Below, one piece after another: positions 1-9,666 of a stretch of 64,000 nucleotides of DNA (its first letter is position 1; every line of letters begins with the position of its first letter). Under the pieces are notes generated by a model, which saw only the letters and a list, made by a program, of their open reading frames with translations, was not told the origin of the DNA and made no database searches. A program made the position numbers and the translations under genes. The DNA comes from Phoronis australis (lineage: Eukaryota; Phoronida; Phoronidae). Where the stretch lies: assembly GCA_002633005.1 (NCBI GenBank), contig NMRA01000536.1:1-64000 (forward strand), read 5' to 3'.

Positions 1-212
1 GAAAAACAAGGTGGACGAGATAGAAATTGTTAAGGTAAAATCAAAAACATTTGGTAGTTTGTAAGAAATACTAAACGAATCGAAGACGTTCAACAGTTTA
101 GATGCTAAAGCGGGATACAATCCATCTGTCTGCTATATGAGAAAATCCAATATTGTTTCATAATTATTCTTGGCATTAAGGAGTAAATAAGTATAGTGAG
201 CTAAATGGCAAC
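1..212. other. No gene seen
   Basis: AT-rich sequence upstream of the first transposon remnant. I see no coding frame, repeat or RNA gene here. Confidence 0.5.
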
Positions 213-238
213 AATAGCGGATTTGCAGCGCAAACGAA

Positions 239-690
239 CTACGCATTGCGCATGTGCGAGTTACTTCCTGCGCGAAGGCTCATGGGATAGCTTGTGGTCA
301 GGAATGTCTTGAGCAGGCTGGATAGTGTGTGCATTTGGAGGGATTTGCAAACTAAAAACCATGTTTCATTTTTTTGCTTTATAATACCAAGCAAGTCCTC
401 TCTCTCGTTTGTAAACACAGAGTAGCTATGATCAGTGACCGTGTGACCGAGGGCACAACTGTCGTCATGTTCGGTTTCAGACAAGTTGAGAGTTCTTGGG
501 TTGCTTAATTTTGCTTTCGCCGTGGATATGCTAGAGACGTTAATTTTAAGAGGAAACTCCGTTGGAATGTTGTTCTCATACGTCTTTTTTCCACCAGGAA
601 AATGTTCGCTGCACACACGATGGCCCCTAGGCACTGAATTACATCGCATTGGATGCCGCAGGCATTCAGGGGCGATAGTCATCCTCACAA
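239..690 (-). pseudogene. THAP domain, C-terminal half and following region
   Basis: The first ~40 residues of this minus-strand frame read HRVCSEHF then KKTYENNIPTEFP (near 560-625). This matches the second half of the THAP C2CH module: C-x2-H ligands followed by the IPTxF (AVPTLF-like) box. It follows the N-terminal half at 1420-1758 on the same strand, about 700 bases away, as expected for a second exon. The remaining ~100 residues are polar and show no recognisable transposase motif. The frame runs on into the left terminal repeat, so its C-terminus is probably not native. It could instead be a host THAP gene fragment, but the flanking inverted repeats favour a transposon. Confidence 0.6.
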
Positions 691-964
691 AAAGTTACTC
701 ATTTCAAAATACAGCAAATAAAATCAAATGAACCATACATGTAGGAACACGGAGTTATAATTAACACATACCACGACTCTGGATACAATTTAGTCAGCAA
801 AACTTGAATAAATAAATGAAAATCTGTCGCGGTTTGCTCGAGTTTCTCTCGCAGTTACCGGGTGCCATTTTGAGGAAGTCAGTGAAATTACGTATGTTGA
901 CGAACAAAAAGTCCAAAGGACACACATCTTACAAGTTTCACCCGATACCTTCTCATGCTATTTT

Positions 965-1040
965 ACAAGTGTCGCGCGCTAGCGTCACGCGCTAGCCTCA
1001 CACGCTAGCCGTGTCACGCGCTTCGCCCAGTCTCGCGCTA
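965..1040. repeat. Short GC-rich imperfect tandem repeat
   Basis: Three to four imperfect copies of a unit like CACGCGCTAGC lie inside the putative intron of the THAP element. It is CpG-dense compared with its surroundings. Confidence 0.55.
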
Positions 1041-1419
1041 ACCTTTGCTTAACTCACGTGATTCAGTTGACATGCTTTGTGGTTATCGCGGCTCACGCTG
1101 TGATAAAATTAACGGCAACCAAAAAAGTGGAGTTGTAATTCTTCGCCAAAGTCAATTTAATTCTCACAACTAAGCTTCATCAAAGATATGTATAGAAGTA
1201 GAAAGGACCAATGATGAAAGTAAGCGTTTTTTAAATGATAGTTTTAAGTGTAGAATGTATTTTTGACGAGGTGAAAACTCGAAATCGGTAACCCAAATCT
1301 GGTCACGGCCCGTTTAAAATACACTGAAGTTACGAAATGAGTACAGAAAGCGAATGGGAGTATTGTAGCCCCTAGTGGCCAACCGAGGGGCTACGTGTTG
1401 CCAACCTAGAAAGCCCTGC

Positions 1420-1758
1420 GTTGGTTTGAATGCGCTAAATCTCCCCTTACTCCCAGCTCTCCTAATGTTGTTTATCCATTTTTTCACGAAGTTCTTGGTT
1501 TACAGGGAACACATAAAAACTCAGATTTTTATCTGTCTTGTTGTTTTTGAAGCAACCAGGAACACAAGTGTATCCGCCGTAAGTTTTCTTCGCGCTCATA
1601 CCGCGTATTAAGCAGCCAGGAACACAAGTGTATCCGCCGTAAGTTTTCTTCGCGCTCATACCGCGTATTATGCTTGTTACTATGGCTGCTTTCGGAATCC
1701 TGACCACAGCACCCACAATGCACCATTTTAACCTAATTTCAATATGGCGTCGCTGCAA
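1420..1758 (-). pseudogene. THAP domain, N-terminal half (frameshifted)
   Basis: The frame on the minus strand reads a THAP start: CVPGC supplies the first two zinc ligands, followed by FKNNKTDKNLSFYVFP and ELREK. The residues CxxxC and the S/F-x-x-FP motif are family hallmarks. The frame then ends early, but a one-base shift at the six-T run 1479-1484 restores the expected KWINNIRRAG segment, including the conserved tryptophan. A 60-base direct duplication (1551-1670) repeats the CVPGC start, so the motif appears twice in a row. Both defects mean this copy cannot make an intact THAP protein. What I see is the motif and the breaks; that the copy is dead is inferred. Confidence 0.65.
1551..1670. 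repeat. Exact 60-bp tandem duplication
   Basis: Bases 1551-1610 repeat at 1611-1670 with one mismatch (AGCAACC versus AGCAGCC). The unit spans the start of the THAP coding frame and duplicates the CVPGC motif in phase (20 codons), so the event did not itself break the frame. Confidence 0.9.
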
Positions 1759-1766
1759 ATCCGCTA

Positions 1767-2044
1767 TAGGGAGCCAGCTATAGAGACAGCAGGTTATTGA
1801 ATCAACGAGTGTAACAGTTGCTGAACGTGTCTCAGAAGTTCATCACAAGTCAAGGCTTCGCAGCACTGGCTGGAGCATAGAACAGACATTACGCCGGACG
1901 TTTTGTTTGAGTAGGCTTCCGAACGTACGGTCGGGATTAATAAAGGATTAACTCGAACCAGTCTTCAGTCTATCGTCGCACCTAAAGCTATTAGCACCGG
2001 TCTTTAACAACCTGCACCCACCCACACACGGGGAAAACGTAACA
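1767..2044 (+). repeat. 5'-truncated LTR (R/U5 part) of the Gypsy element
   Basis: About 275 bases align with the 3' part of the LTR at 9667-10287 with roughly 5% difference by eye. It ends in CA at 2044 and is followed directly by ATTGGCGAGCACGCC, the kind of internal start and primer-binding region seen in Gypsy elements. The U3 part is missing because the THAP transposon end occupies that place. Confidence 0.75.
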
Positions 2045-2198
2045 ATTGGCGAGCACGCCATGAGTGTACTGACGGTAACAAGGTGTGATAAAGTGGACTG
2101 TTGGAATTAGCAAAGAACCAGGGCTGAACTCAGATTGAATAGGCAATTAGTCTCAGTCCCCTGTTAACAGGTAAGGGCCTGCAGGTTTATACCTCCCA

Positions 2199-3153
2199 AT
2201 GGCTGATGCACTGGACTATGCCAAACTCACGAGAACCTTACTGAAGCAGTATGAGCTGGCGGAGGAGGGCTTTCACAAACAGTTCCGGGAAGCGAGGGCT
2301 GAAAGGGGTGAGACAGCTTATCAGTTTGTGGCCCGCATACAGCGTTATCTAGGCAGGTGGATCGTTATGTCCGAGTGTGGCAAAGACTTTGCTGAGTTGA
2401 GAAACTTGTTAGTGCGGGAGCAGTACGTTAACACCTGCACTAACGACTTAGCCTTGTTCCTGCGAGAGCGGACACCCAAGACTGTTCCAGAGATAGTGAG
2501 CTTAGCAGAGAGATATATTGAGGCCCATGGAGTGGATATAACGAGCACCCTGTGAAAAATGTCCCAAGAACGACCAGTCAAGACAGACAACCAGAGAGTC
2601 GACCAGAAGAAAACTGACCTCGCTGAGGAGAGGTGTTTCTTCTGTCAAAAAACTGGACACCTAGCGAGAGACTGTCGGAAGCGGACACAAGGGATGCAAC
2701 ACCAAAAGTCAGCAACAGTCAACCACCGAGGTTCCCAGAGCAAAGAGCATTCGGTGAAGCGTGCTAAACCTGAACGCGCCTTCAAAGGAAAGCTGCGTCT
2801 AAAGGAGGGGTATGTTGGCACGAAAAAGGTCTCAGTGTTGAGAGACACAGGCTGCACAACCGTCGTGGTTTTATCCAGTCTAGTCGAACCAGGAGATATG
2901 ACCGGCCGGAAGGGGACATGCGAGTAGGTGGACTCTACCAAGAGATGGCTGCCTGTCGCCAAGATCAACATCAAGACACCGTACTACACGGGAGAAGTGT
3001 TTGCGATGTGTATGGAGCGTCCAGTGGCCGATTTCATTATCGGGGACGTACCTGGCGCCTTGGCCCAAGGGGATGATGAGCGACAACAGACGGCTACTAC
3101 TGTCAGCAAGGACGATACAGGCCTTGTGGAGGGTCCCAAAGACGACTCTCAGA
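2199..3153 (+). pseudogene. Gag (SCAN-like, zinc knuckle) and protease, first copy
   Basis: Residues ~15-115 resemble a SCAN/capsid dimerisation domain: FHKQFREARAERGETAYQF early, then LRNLLVREQYV and a conserved ending with AERYIEAHG. After an in-frame TGA at 2553 the same frame continues into a CCHC zinc knuckle, CFFCQKTGHLARDC (near 2635-2676), which binds element RNA in this family. It then reaches an aspartic-protease start, RDTGCTT (DTG active site, near 2850). A second in-frame stop (TAG, 2925-2927) follows; the second copy has TTG at the matching place. The N-terminal Gag part expected before the SCAN-like region is short or absent. The frame ends at the N at 3154. Confidence 0.8.
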
Positions 3154-3676
3154 NGGTGTTTCTTCTGTCAAAAAACTGGACACCTAGCGAGAGACTGTCG
3201 GAAGCGGACACAAGGGATGCAACACCAAAAGTCAGCAACAGTCAACCACCGAGGTTCCCAGAGCAAAGAGCATTCGGTGAAGCGTGCTAAACCTGAACGC
3301 GCCTTCAAAGGAAATCTGCGTCTAAAGGAGGGGTATGTTGGCACGAAAAAGGTCTCAGTGTTGAGAGACACAGGCTGCACAACCGTCGTGGTTCTATCCA
3401 GTCTAGTCGAACCAGGAGATATGACCGGCCGGAAGGGGACATGCGAGTTGGTGGACTCTACCAAGAGATGGCTGCCTGTCGCCAAGATCAACATCAAGAC
3501 ACCGTACTACACGGGAGAAGTGTTTGCGATGTGTATGGAGCGTCCAGTGGCCGATTTCATTATCGGGGACGTACCTGGCGCCTTGGCCCAAGGGGATGAT
3601 GAGCGACAACAGACGGCAACTACTGTCAGCAAGGACGATACAGGCCTTGTGGAGGGTCCCAAAGACGACTCTCAGA
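2632..3676. repeat. 522-bp direct duplication split by one N
   Basis: 2632-3153 and 3155-3676 are near-identical (a handful of substitutions), separated only by the N at 3154. This looks like two overlapping contig ends or haplotypes joined without merging. Confidence 0.85.
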
Positions 3677-3699
3677 AGGGTACTACTTACAAACAATAG
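3155..3699 (+). pseudogene. Zinc knuckle and protease, second copy
   Basis: Bases 3155-3676 repeat 2632-3153 almost exactly. The CCHC knuckle and the DTG protease motif are both present, and the first copy's TAG is TTG here, so this copy reads through to KTTYK-like residues before a TAG at 3697-3699. The frame beyond the stop is the same as that of integrase, so one point mutation separates protease from integrase. The second copy begins exactly after a lone N, so it may be an assembly artefact rather than a real duplication. Confidence 0.75.
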
Positions 3700-3705
3700 A
3701 ACCCA

Positions 3706-5217
3706 GTGACCTCATCTCTAGAGGGAGAAAAGGTGGCCGACATGTCGGTAGGAACGGATCCTGATGAATCCAGCAAGGGAGCGGTAGCAGTGATTACTAG
3801 GGCTCGGGCAGAGCAACGAAAATCGGACATTAAACCGTTAGCTGTGTCTCCGATCATACAAGAGGTGGGACTAAAGCTGTTCAAAAAAGCCCAGCATGAA
3901 GATTCATCAATGAAAAAGCTGTGGGAGCAAGCTGAAGCCAAAGTTCAACGACAAACCAAAGGCAAGGGGTCGTACGTGATGGAGGCTCAACATGGTTTAC
4001 TGTATCGAATGTTCAAAAAGAAAGATGGTGACGAGGTGAAACAAGTTGTCGTGCCGAGCAGTTTACGGAAGTCCGTGATGAGGCTCGCCCATGATTCTAT
4101 ACTCGGTGGACACCTCGGTGTTAGGAAGACAACTGACCGTATCACCAGCAATTTCTATTGGCCAGGAGTAGCATCAGAAGTGACCCGATTCTGCAGATCA
4201 TGCGACATCTGTCAGAAGACAATCCCAAAAGGTCGAGTGACCAAGGTACCCCTGGGGGATATGCCTTTGATGGAGGAGCCAGTCAAAAGAATCGTTATCG
4301 ATCTGATTGGCCCTATAGCTCCAGTTTCTGACAAGCGAAACACATACATTCTCACGGTGGTAGATTTCGCTACCAGGTATCCAGAAGCAGTGGCGCTACC
4401 GAAGATTGAGTCAGAGCGTGTGGCTGAAGCATCATTAGAAGTCTTCAGTAGAGTAGGGTTCCCACGATAGATCCTGAGTGATCGCGGAACGCAGTTCACA
4501 GCGGAACTGATGAAGGGAGTCAACAGGCCGCCTGTGAGTGCACAACAGCTGTACACGACCCCTTACAATCCACGCTGTAACGGGCTCTTTGAAAGGACCA
4601 ACGGTGTACTAAAAGCCATGCTGAAGAAAATGTGTCAAGAAAGACCAAAGGACTGGGATTGGTATCTGCCAGCTGTCCTGTTTGCTTACCGGGAAGTCCA
4701 GCAATCAAGCACAGGATTTTTGCCCTTTGAGTTGCTATACGGCAGGAAAATAAAAGGTCCGATGCATATCCTGAGGGAACTCTGGACTGGGGAAGACAGC
4801 AACGAAGTCCGAAATACTTGCCAGTATGTCTTCGAGCTCAGGAACCGCTTAGAGAAGACCTGCGAGTAGGCTAGAAAAAGTTTGTACAATGCACAAGTTA
4901 TTCACAAGCATTACTACGACAAGAAGGCCAGAGATAGGCAGTTTCAAGTGGGCCAAAGAGTGTTGGTATTACTTCCCACAGACCACAACAAGCTTACTCT
5001 GCAGTGGAAGGGGCCTTATGAGGTTACAGAAAAAGTCAATCGTATGGACTACAGAATCAACATGAACGGCAACATTAAGATCTTCCATGCCAATCTGTTG
5101 AAGGCGTATCACGAACGCGAAGCTGGCAACATCACAGGTAAAGATGAAGCGAACGGTGCGGTGTTAATTGAGGAGTGTGTGACTGACGAGCGACTCTTCT
5201 TGATGAAGGCGGTTTAG
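3706..5217 (+). pseudogene. Integrase with GPY/F C-terminal module
   Basis: An HHCC zinc-binding N-domain is visible (H-x-x-H around GGHLGVRKT, then CRSCDICQKT, near 4110-4220). The DDE core follows: D in VIDLIGPI (~4300), D in SDRGTQF (~4480) and E in CNGLFERTNG (~4590). A C-terminal WKGPYEV motif near 5015 is the GPY/F module typical of Gypsy integrases. Integrase inserts the DNA copy into the host genome. In-frame TAGs at 4468 and 4867 and a frameshift near 5195 break it. Reverse transcriptase lies directly downstream, which is the reverse of the usual Gypsy order. Confidence 0.88.
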
Positions 5218-6165
5218 AGCTTCGACCGGAGGTTCACAGTGAAAGCTACAAGGACGTAAAGCTGTGTGATTCCTTGACGTCAGGACAACGTGAACAGGCA
5301 CTACGGCTTCTTTCTGACTACCTCGGTATCTTTGCCAATCAGCCTGGGGAGACCTATTTGGCCAGCCACGTTATCAAGTTGACAACAGAACAACCTGTGA
5401 GAGTGAGACCACGTCAGATACCGTACACTACTCAAGACCTAGTGAAGAAGGAAGTGCAGGAGATGTTAAAGATGAACATCATTGAGCCTTCCACTTCAGC
5501 TTACAGTTCTCCTGTAGTGTTGGTGGCTAAAAAGGACGGCATCACAAGGTTCTGTGTTGACTACCGGCGGCTGAATGCCCTGACCAAATTTGACAACGAG
5601 CCCATGTGTAACCCTGAAGCTTTTATGGCGACTCTGCATGGTGAATGTTTCTTTTCGAAATTCGACTTCACGAAGGGCTACTGGCAAATTTCCATGGATG
5701 AGGCTAGTAAAGAGAAGACCGCATCTCCAAGAGGCTGTTACCAGTTCCGCAGAATGCCATTTGGCTTGGTGAATTCGGCGGCTACTTTCAACAGGATGAT
5801 GAGAAGAGTGTTGGCAACTGAGCTCGGATGATATCGAGCAGTATGTTGACGATGTGCTACTTCACACCGTCACCTGACAAGAACATCTCCGTACACTGAG
5901 AGACTTGTTTCAGAGTGTAAAACGAGCAGGCTTGACAGTAAAACCGTCGAAGTGCAGCATTGGCTATCAAGAGGTGGAGTTCCTTGGACATCAGATTGGG
6001 ACAAACCAGATAGTTATGGAGGATCAAAAGCTAATGAAGATCCAGGATGCACCATCACCATCTACGAAGACGGAAGTACAGTCATTCCTAGGACTTAGAG
6101 GGGAATATCGAAAGTTCGTCCCTAACTATGCACAGCCAAAGAAAGTCGGCTGGACCGATATTCAT
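5218..6165 (+). pseudogene. Reverse transcriptase
   Basis: Ordered RT motifs are readable: IIEPSTSAYSSPVVLVAKKD, then RFCVDYRRLNALT (motif A region preceded by its LDA-type loop), FSKFDFTKGYWQI with the catalytic D, MPFGLVNSAATFNRMM, and the YVDD active site at about 5845. YVDD is in a different frame from the upstream part, with a shift near 5829. It is followed by GLTVKPSKCSIG and EFLGHQIG, the usual post-active-site motifs. The enzyme copies element RNA to DNA. Residue quality is high between the breaks. Confidence 0.88.
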
Positions 6166-6640
6166 GGACAGGCATGCAAGAAATTAAAGCAAGCGCTTGG
6201 AAGCAGCCCGATCCTACGAGTGCCTGACTTCACTCAGAGATTCATCGTCAGAACAGACGCATCAAACGATAGTTTATAGGGGCAGTTTTACTGCAGGAGT
6301 TTGACGATGGGATATTCCCTATTGCGTATGCCAGCCGGAAGCTTAAAGAGAGCGAGCAGCATTACTTTAAAGAAGAGAAATAGTGTTTAGCAATAGTGTT
6401 TGCTGTTAAACGTTTTCAGTTTTATCTCTACGGAACAGAATTCGTGGTGCAAACAGACCACAAACCACTGGTATGTATTCAGCGTTGTAAGATTGAAAGT
6501 CCCAGAGTTATGCGATGGGCTATAGCGTTGCAGAATTATAAATTCCACGTGGAGGATATCCCAGAAAAATGATGTAAAGTTGGTGCAGACTATTTAAGTC
6601 GATTAGCAGAGCCTGAAAGTCAAGGAGCATCTTAGTGAGA
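6166..6640 (+). pseudogene. RNase H domain
   Basis: The RNase H part follows RT: FIVRTDASN (first catalytic D), then after a frameshift near 6280 GAVLLQEF and AYASRKLKESEQHY, then an EK-stop-CLAI segment carrying the glutamate, and VVQTDHKPL with another catalytic D near 6460. Stops interrupt it at about 6383 and 6570. The tail ADYLSRLAEPE is the common end of Gypsy pol. Sequence homology ends just before the TA microsatellite. Confidence 0.85.
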
Positions 6641-6647
6641 CAGAAGG

Positions 6648-6648
<1 letters not shown>

Positions 6649-6701
<53 letters not shown>

Positions 6702-6702
6702 N
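6649..6702. repeat. (TA)n microsatellite ending in an N
   Basis: About 26 uninterrupted TA units, then an N at 6702. Length is probably unreliable in the assembly. Confidence 0.95.
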
Positions 6703-8280
6703 ACTTAGAAAAAATTGAGGCGGGGGGTTCACTCTGAAAATATATTTTTTTGCATTGTGAATTGCTGATCTGAAAATCAACGCATTTCGATTCTTCGTTG
6801 CTCATCGGCAAAATGCGCGGAGATCAATTATGCGCGCGCTTCCGTCGACACTTCTGAAGTAACCAAGCATTTTAGATGGCTCCACCGCTGAAACAGCAGC
6901 TCTATAGCTGATTTCTTTAGGTAACTAGCTTTTTTACTCTAAGATATGTTTTGATTCGATTAGGGAAAATACTGTGGTGCCGCAACCCTGATATTCAGGC
7001 GAATTGACGTGCAACGTTTCTACCTCATCTTTCATGCCGTGTCAGGCTATTGCACTCCACACGTTTGTAACTCGAATTTAGCTGGTGTATAGTAAAGTTG
7101 TCTTGCGCAATATCATACAGTGTACATGTAATATTTTTGAAAAAACTCGTTTTCCGAAGAATTGCTATTGTGGCGGGCGCCGTGGTCCGATTCCGTTTTA
7201 AGATGCACTCTAACAAGTTATGTCTATACAAGGAATGACCAAGGAGGCACTCACATTGACATAGTGACCGCATTCGCGAACAGTGTACAGCACCAGAAAT
7301 TGCACGGAGGCTGTACTTTCACAACAAAGTCTTGCGGGACTCGTGCGATGTTCAATAGACCTCCTAAGGAGCCCTAGTTCCAACCTCAACACCTACCATT
7401 TTTCTACGCGCAATAAGCACCACTGCCGTCTTCTATACTGGGAATTTCCGCAGAAAGTCCCACCCGACGAAACGCCCATGCCCATGGGCATTCATTTGAT
7501 GTTAGTACTTCGGGTTTCAAGCGTTCAGACATTGGGACGTTTATTTCGAACATTGCAAGAGATGCAAATAGGTCCTGGGATACATCGTCAAGGTTTGAAG
7601 TAGTCCATGATGAACGGATCAAATTTAGTTGCGCATGTAAATCTTTTGAATGGACTTGGCAACCTCAGGGGCCTTAGTGCCATCTGAGCTGCGAAACGAG
7701 ATGCTGACATTGCAGAGGCTTACAAGCTCATTGACTGAGCAGTTGACGAAGTGCAAGCGTTGGGAACAAACATCGCAGATGTCTGGGTAGAATGGTTCCA
7801 AGACGAGCAAACCATTGGATCCGATAATAATACAGATTCCTCGGCAGTCTAGGCAACAGAAGGATATGACTAACATTCCTGGAGAAACACAGGTAATAAG
7901 TTATAATTCTACACAGTTTGTATATAATTTCGGGGTTTTTTTATTGCTTGTGTACAGTGAAAACGAAATACAAATTATTTTTGGACATGTCAAATTTACC
8001 CAGTACAGCAAAGAGTCTACGAGCGCAAAGAAACTGATTCTGGTTTGTATTTCCACTTGGCTCTATCTGCTTCATATCCAAAATCTATTTCACGTAGTGC
8101 GTAGTTAAATTTATACTAAATACTTGTTTCTTCCAGTGAGTAATACAGAATGGTGCTAAAACCCTTCCTAGACAACCTCTCGCAACACTTGACCACCAGA
8201 TGTGTAAAATACACGTACGAGCAACCACTGGGGATTAAGAAGTGTCTAGAGAGAAGTTTTCAATTCAAAATTTTTTCATA
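6703..8280. other. No gene recognised; one open plus-strand frame
   Basis: No family was recognised. A plus-strand frame is open without an ATG at 7417-7674 (86 codons). It contains the segments SFDVSTSGFKRSDIGTFIS and RIKFSCACKSFEW, which look protein-like, and it sits among transposon remains. It may be an exon fragment of a decayed element gene. The adjacent frame near 7680-7890 is broken by a stop. Confidence 0.3.
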
Positions 8281-8551
8281 GTACACTTTACGTCCCGCGA
8301 CGGACTAAGCCAACTTGATTTGTGTAGATATTGAGTTTCAGTGTACTTCTGGTCCCTCGGCGAACCTTGTGATGTTTTTTACTAAAGTGTGCTTTGTAAA
8401 ATTATTTATCTCAGCCAGTACAGCTGTTTGGTCCCGCGACAGATCGACTATTTTTATAGGGATAATAAGCACAAGTGTACTTTTGGTCTCATGACGGACC
8501 AGGCCAGCCTTTTGTGTACTCTCAGTGTACACCTGGTCCCTCTGCGAACTG
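8281..8551. repeat. Decayed tandem repeat, about five units
   Basis: A degenerate word AGTGTACTTnTGGTCCC followed by GACGGACC or a variant recurs at about 8283, 8340, 8415, 8472 and 8523. Spacing is 50-75 bases. Copies differ by several bases, so it is old. Confidence 0.65.
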
Positions 8552-8930
8552 GTCCTGCATATCTTTTCACCACGAGGTACAGAATGTTTTGGTTTCGTGA
8601 AACTTTTTTCAGATGATTTGTTTCCTGATACATTTGACGTTTTTCAATTGTCGTCAACGTGATTCAGCTTAATAAAGTGATACCTAATTGTTTATTGCCG
8701 CTTTTAATAATAGACTATGAGCTAAGAACACCATCATTCGCCAGTTGTTCTCGTAACGAGACAGAACACATGTTTATTTCCGGACTAACAGTACAGGTCT
8801 TCGTTCTTAAAGGCGAAGGCAACCTTTTTCCATGTCATTTTGAGCTAAAATAAGGTTGGTTGGTTATCCTAGACATATTTTTCACTTAATTACAGCTTTT
8901 CGTAATTTTATTAATTATTCGTCCGCTTTT

Positions 8931-8969
8931 CCGGAAGTGACGTTTTAGGAGGCAAGCGCTTCCCGCCAA
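8931..8969 (+). promoter_or_regulatory. ETS/CRE-half and E2F-type sites before a THAP start
   Basis: CCGGAAGTGACG (8931-8942) joins an ETS site to a CRE half-site, and TTCCCGCCAA (8960-8969) matches E2F. They sit 107-145 bases upstream of the THAP ATG at 9076, in a locally CpG-containing stretch typical of TATA-less promoters. Function is inferred. Confidence 0.45.
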
Positions 8970-9075
8970 TTTCTTTTCACATAGTCTGACTGTGAGAGCT
9001 GCCGAGTCAGTCATTGTTCTACCTCGGTTGTGTTAAGTTCCGTCGTCGTTCGCTTTCATTTACTAGTCAGTCAAC

Positions 9076-9137
9076 ATGCCACACTGTTGCTGCGTACCGG
9101 GATGTAGTAATTATCGGCTCACGCGCGCTTTGGGAGT
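9076..9137 (+). pseudogene. Start of a second THAP-domain gene, truncated at an N
   Basis: From an ATG in AACATGC context the frame reads MPHCCCVPGCSNYRLTRALG, a typical THAP N-terminus (MPxxC then VPGC). The frame is cut at the N at 9138. The sequence after it is a copy of 8790-8812 and does not continue the domain. It is a separate gene start from the THAP element at 213-1768 and lies on the opposite strand. It could be a transposon's 5' end or a host THAP gene lost in misassembly. No downstream half (C-x2-H, AVPxxF) is visible nearby. Confidence 0.6.
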
Positions 9138-9666
9138 NACAGTACAGGTCTTCGTTCTTAATCAACTTGAGGCTGCTGTTACGCGATCATCTGATATTCA
9201 AGTTTTTACTCCCCCTCGGTGTTCCTTATGCTCTTGAATATTTGGTAGTTGTCCAAACCCCGCCCTGTATACACACCACACTTTTTCGTATACGACTTTT
9301 CGTATGCTAAAAAGGTGTGTTTAAGCAGATGTTCCAGCAAAAATTTTTGCTGGTGGCGTAACTCATACCCAGAGGTGCACAAATATGGTTTCACGAATCT
9401 TATGAGCCAAGTTCATGTGACGAAATCGAGAAGGTTTTTAAATTATCTTAAAAAAAACTCCTGACATGTTAAGTGCCAGAAACTTAACAGAATTATGGAA
9501 ATTTCACTATTTGGCTACAAAAACAAAAAATTATTTTACCACGGTAGGGGAAAATCCCCCTCTTGACCTCCCCGCGCTCGGCGCCACGCGCCTCGTATTC
9601 GACCTTTGCGGGAATCCTAAGCCCCCCTCACTGAAAACGTAGATCCGCCACTGCTACAGAATAGTA

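Larger units (their letters stand above)
213..1768 (-). mobile_element. Decayed THAP-domain (P-element-like) DNA transposon
   Basis: The two ends carry a perfect 17-base inverted repeat: ATAGCGGATTTGCAGCG at 213-229 and its complement at 1752-1768. A second shared word, GTGGTCAGGA, lies inside each end. Both halves of a THAP zinc-binding domain are readable on the minus strand between them, with a roughly 700-base stretch in between that looks like an intron. THAP domains are the DNA-binding part of P-element-type transposases and of host THAP proteins. No transposase catalytic region is visible, so this copy is internally deleted or non-autonomous. I found no clear 8-base target duplication. 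The right end abuts a truncated LTR, so the LTR or the element was broken there. Confidence 0.55.
2045..6640 (+). mobile_element. Decayed Ty3/Gypsy element of Gmr1-like domain order
   Basis: The order read along the plus strand is Gag (SCAN-like and zinc knuckle), protease, integrase with GPY/F tail, reverse transcriptase, then RNase H. Ordinary Gypsy elements have integrase last. Integrase before reverse transcriptase is the defining order of the Gmr1-like lineage. The copy has multiple in-frame stops (2553, 2925, 3697, 4468, 4867), frameshifts near 5195, 5829 and 6280, stops inside RNase H, an internal tandem duplication at a single N, and no adjacent 3' LTR. It is not expected to be active. 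The start of Gag also seems to be missing. Confidence 0.88.
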
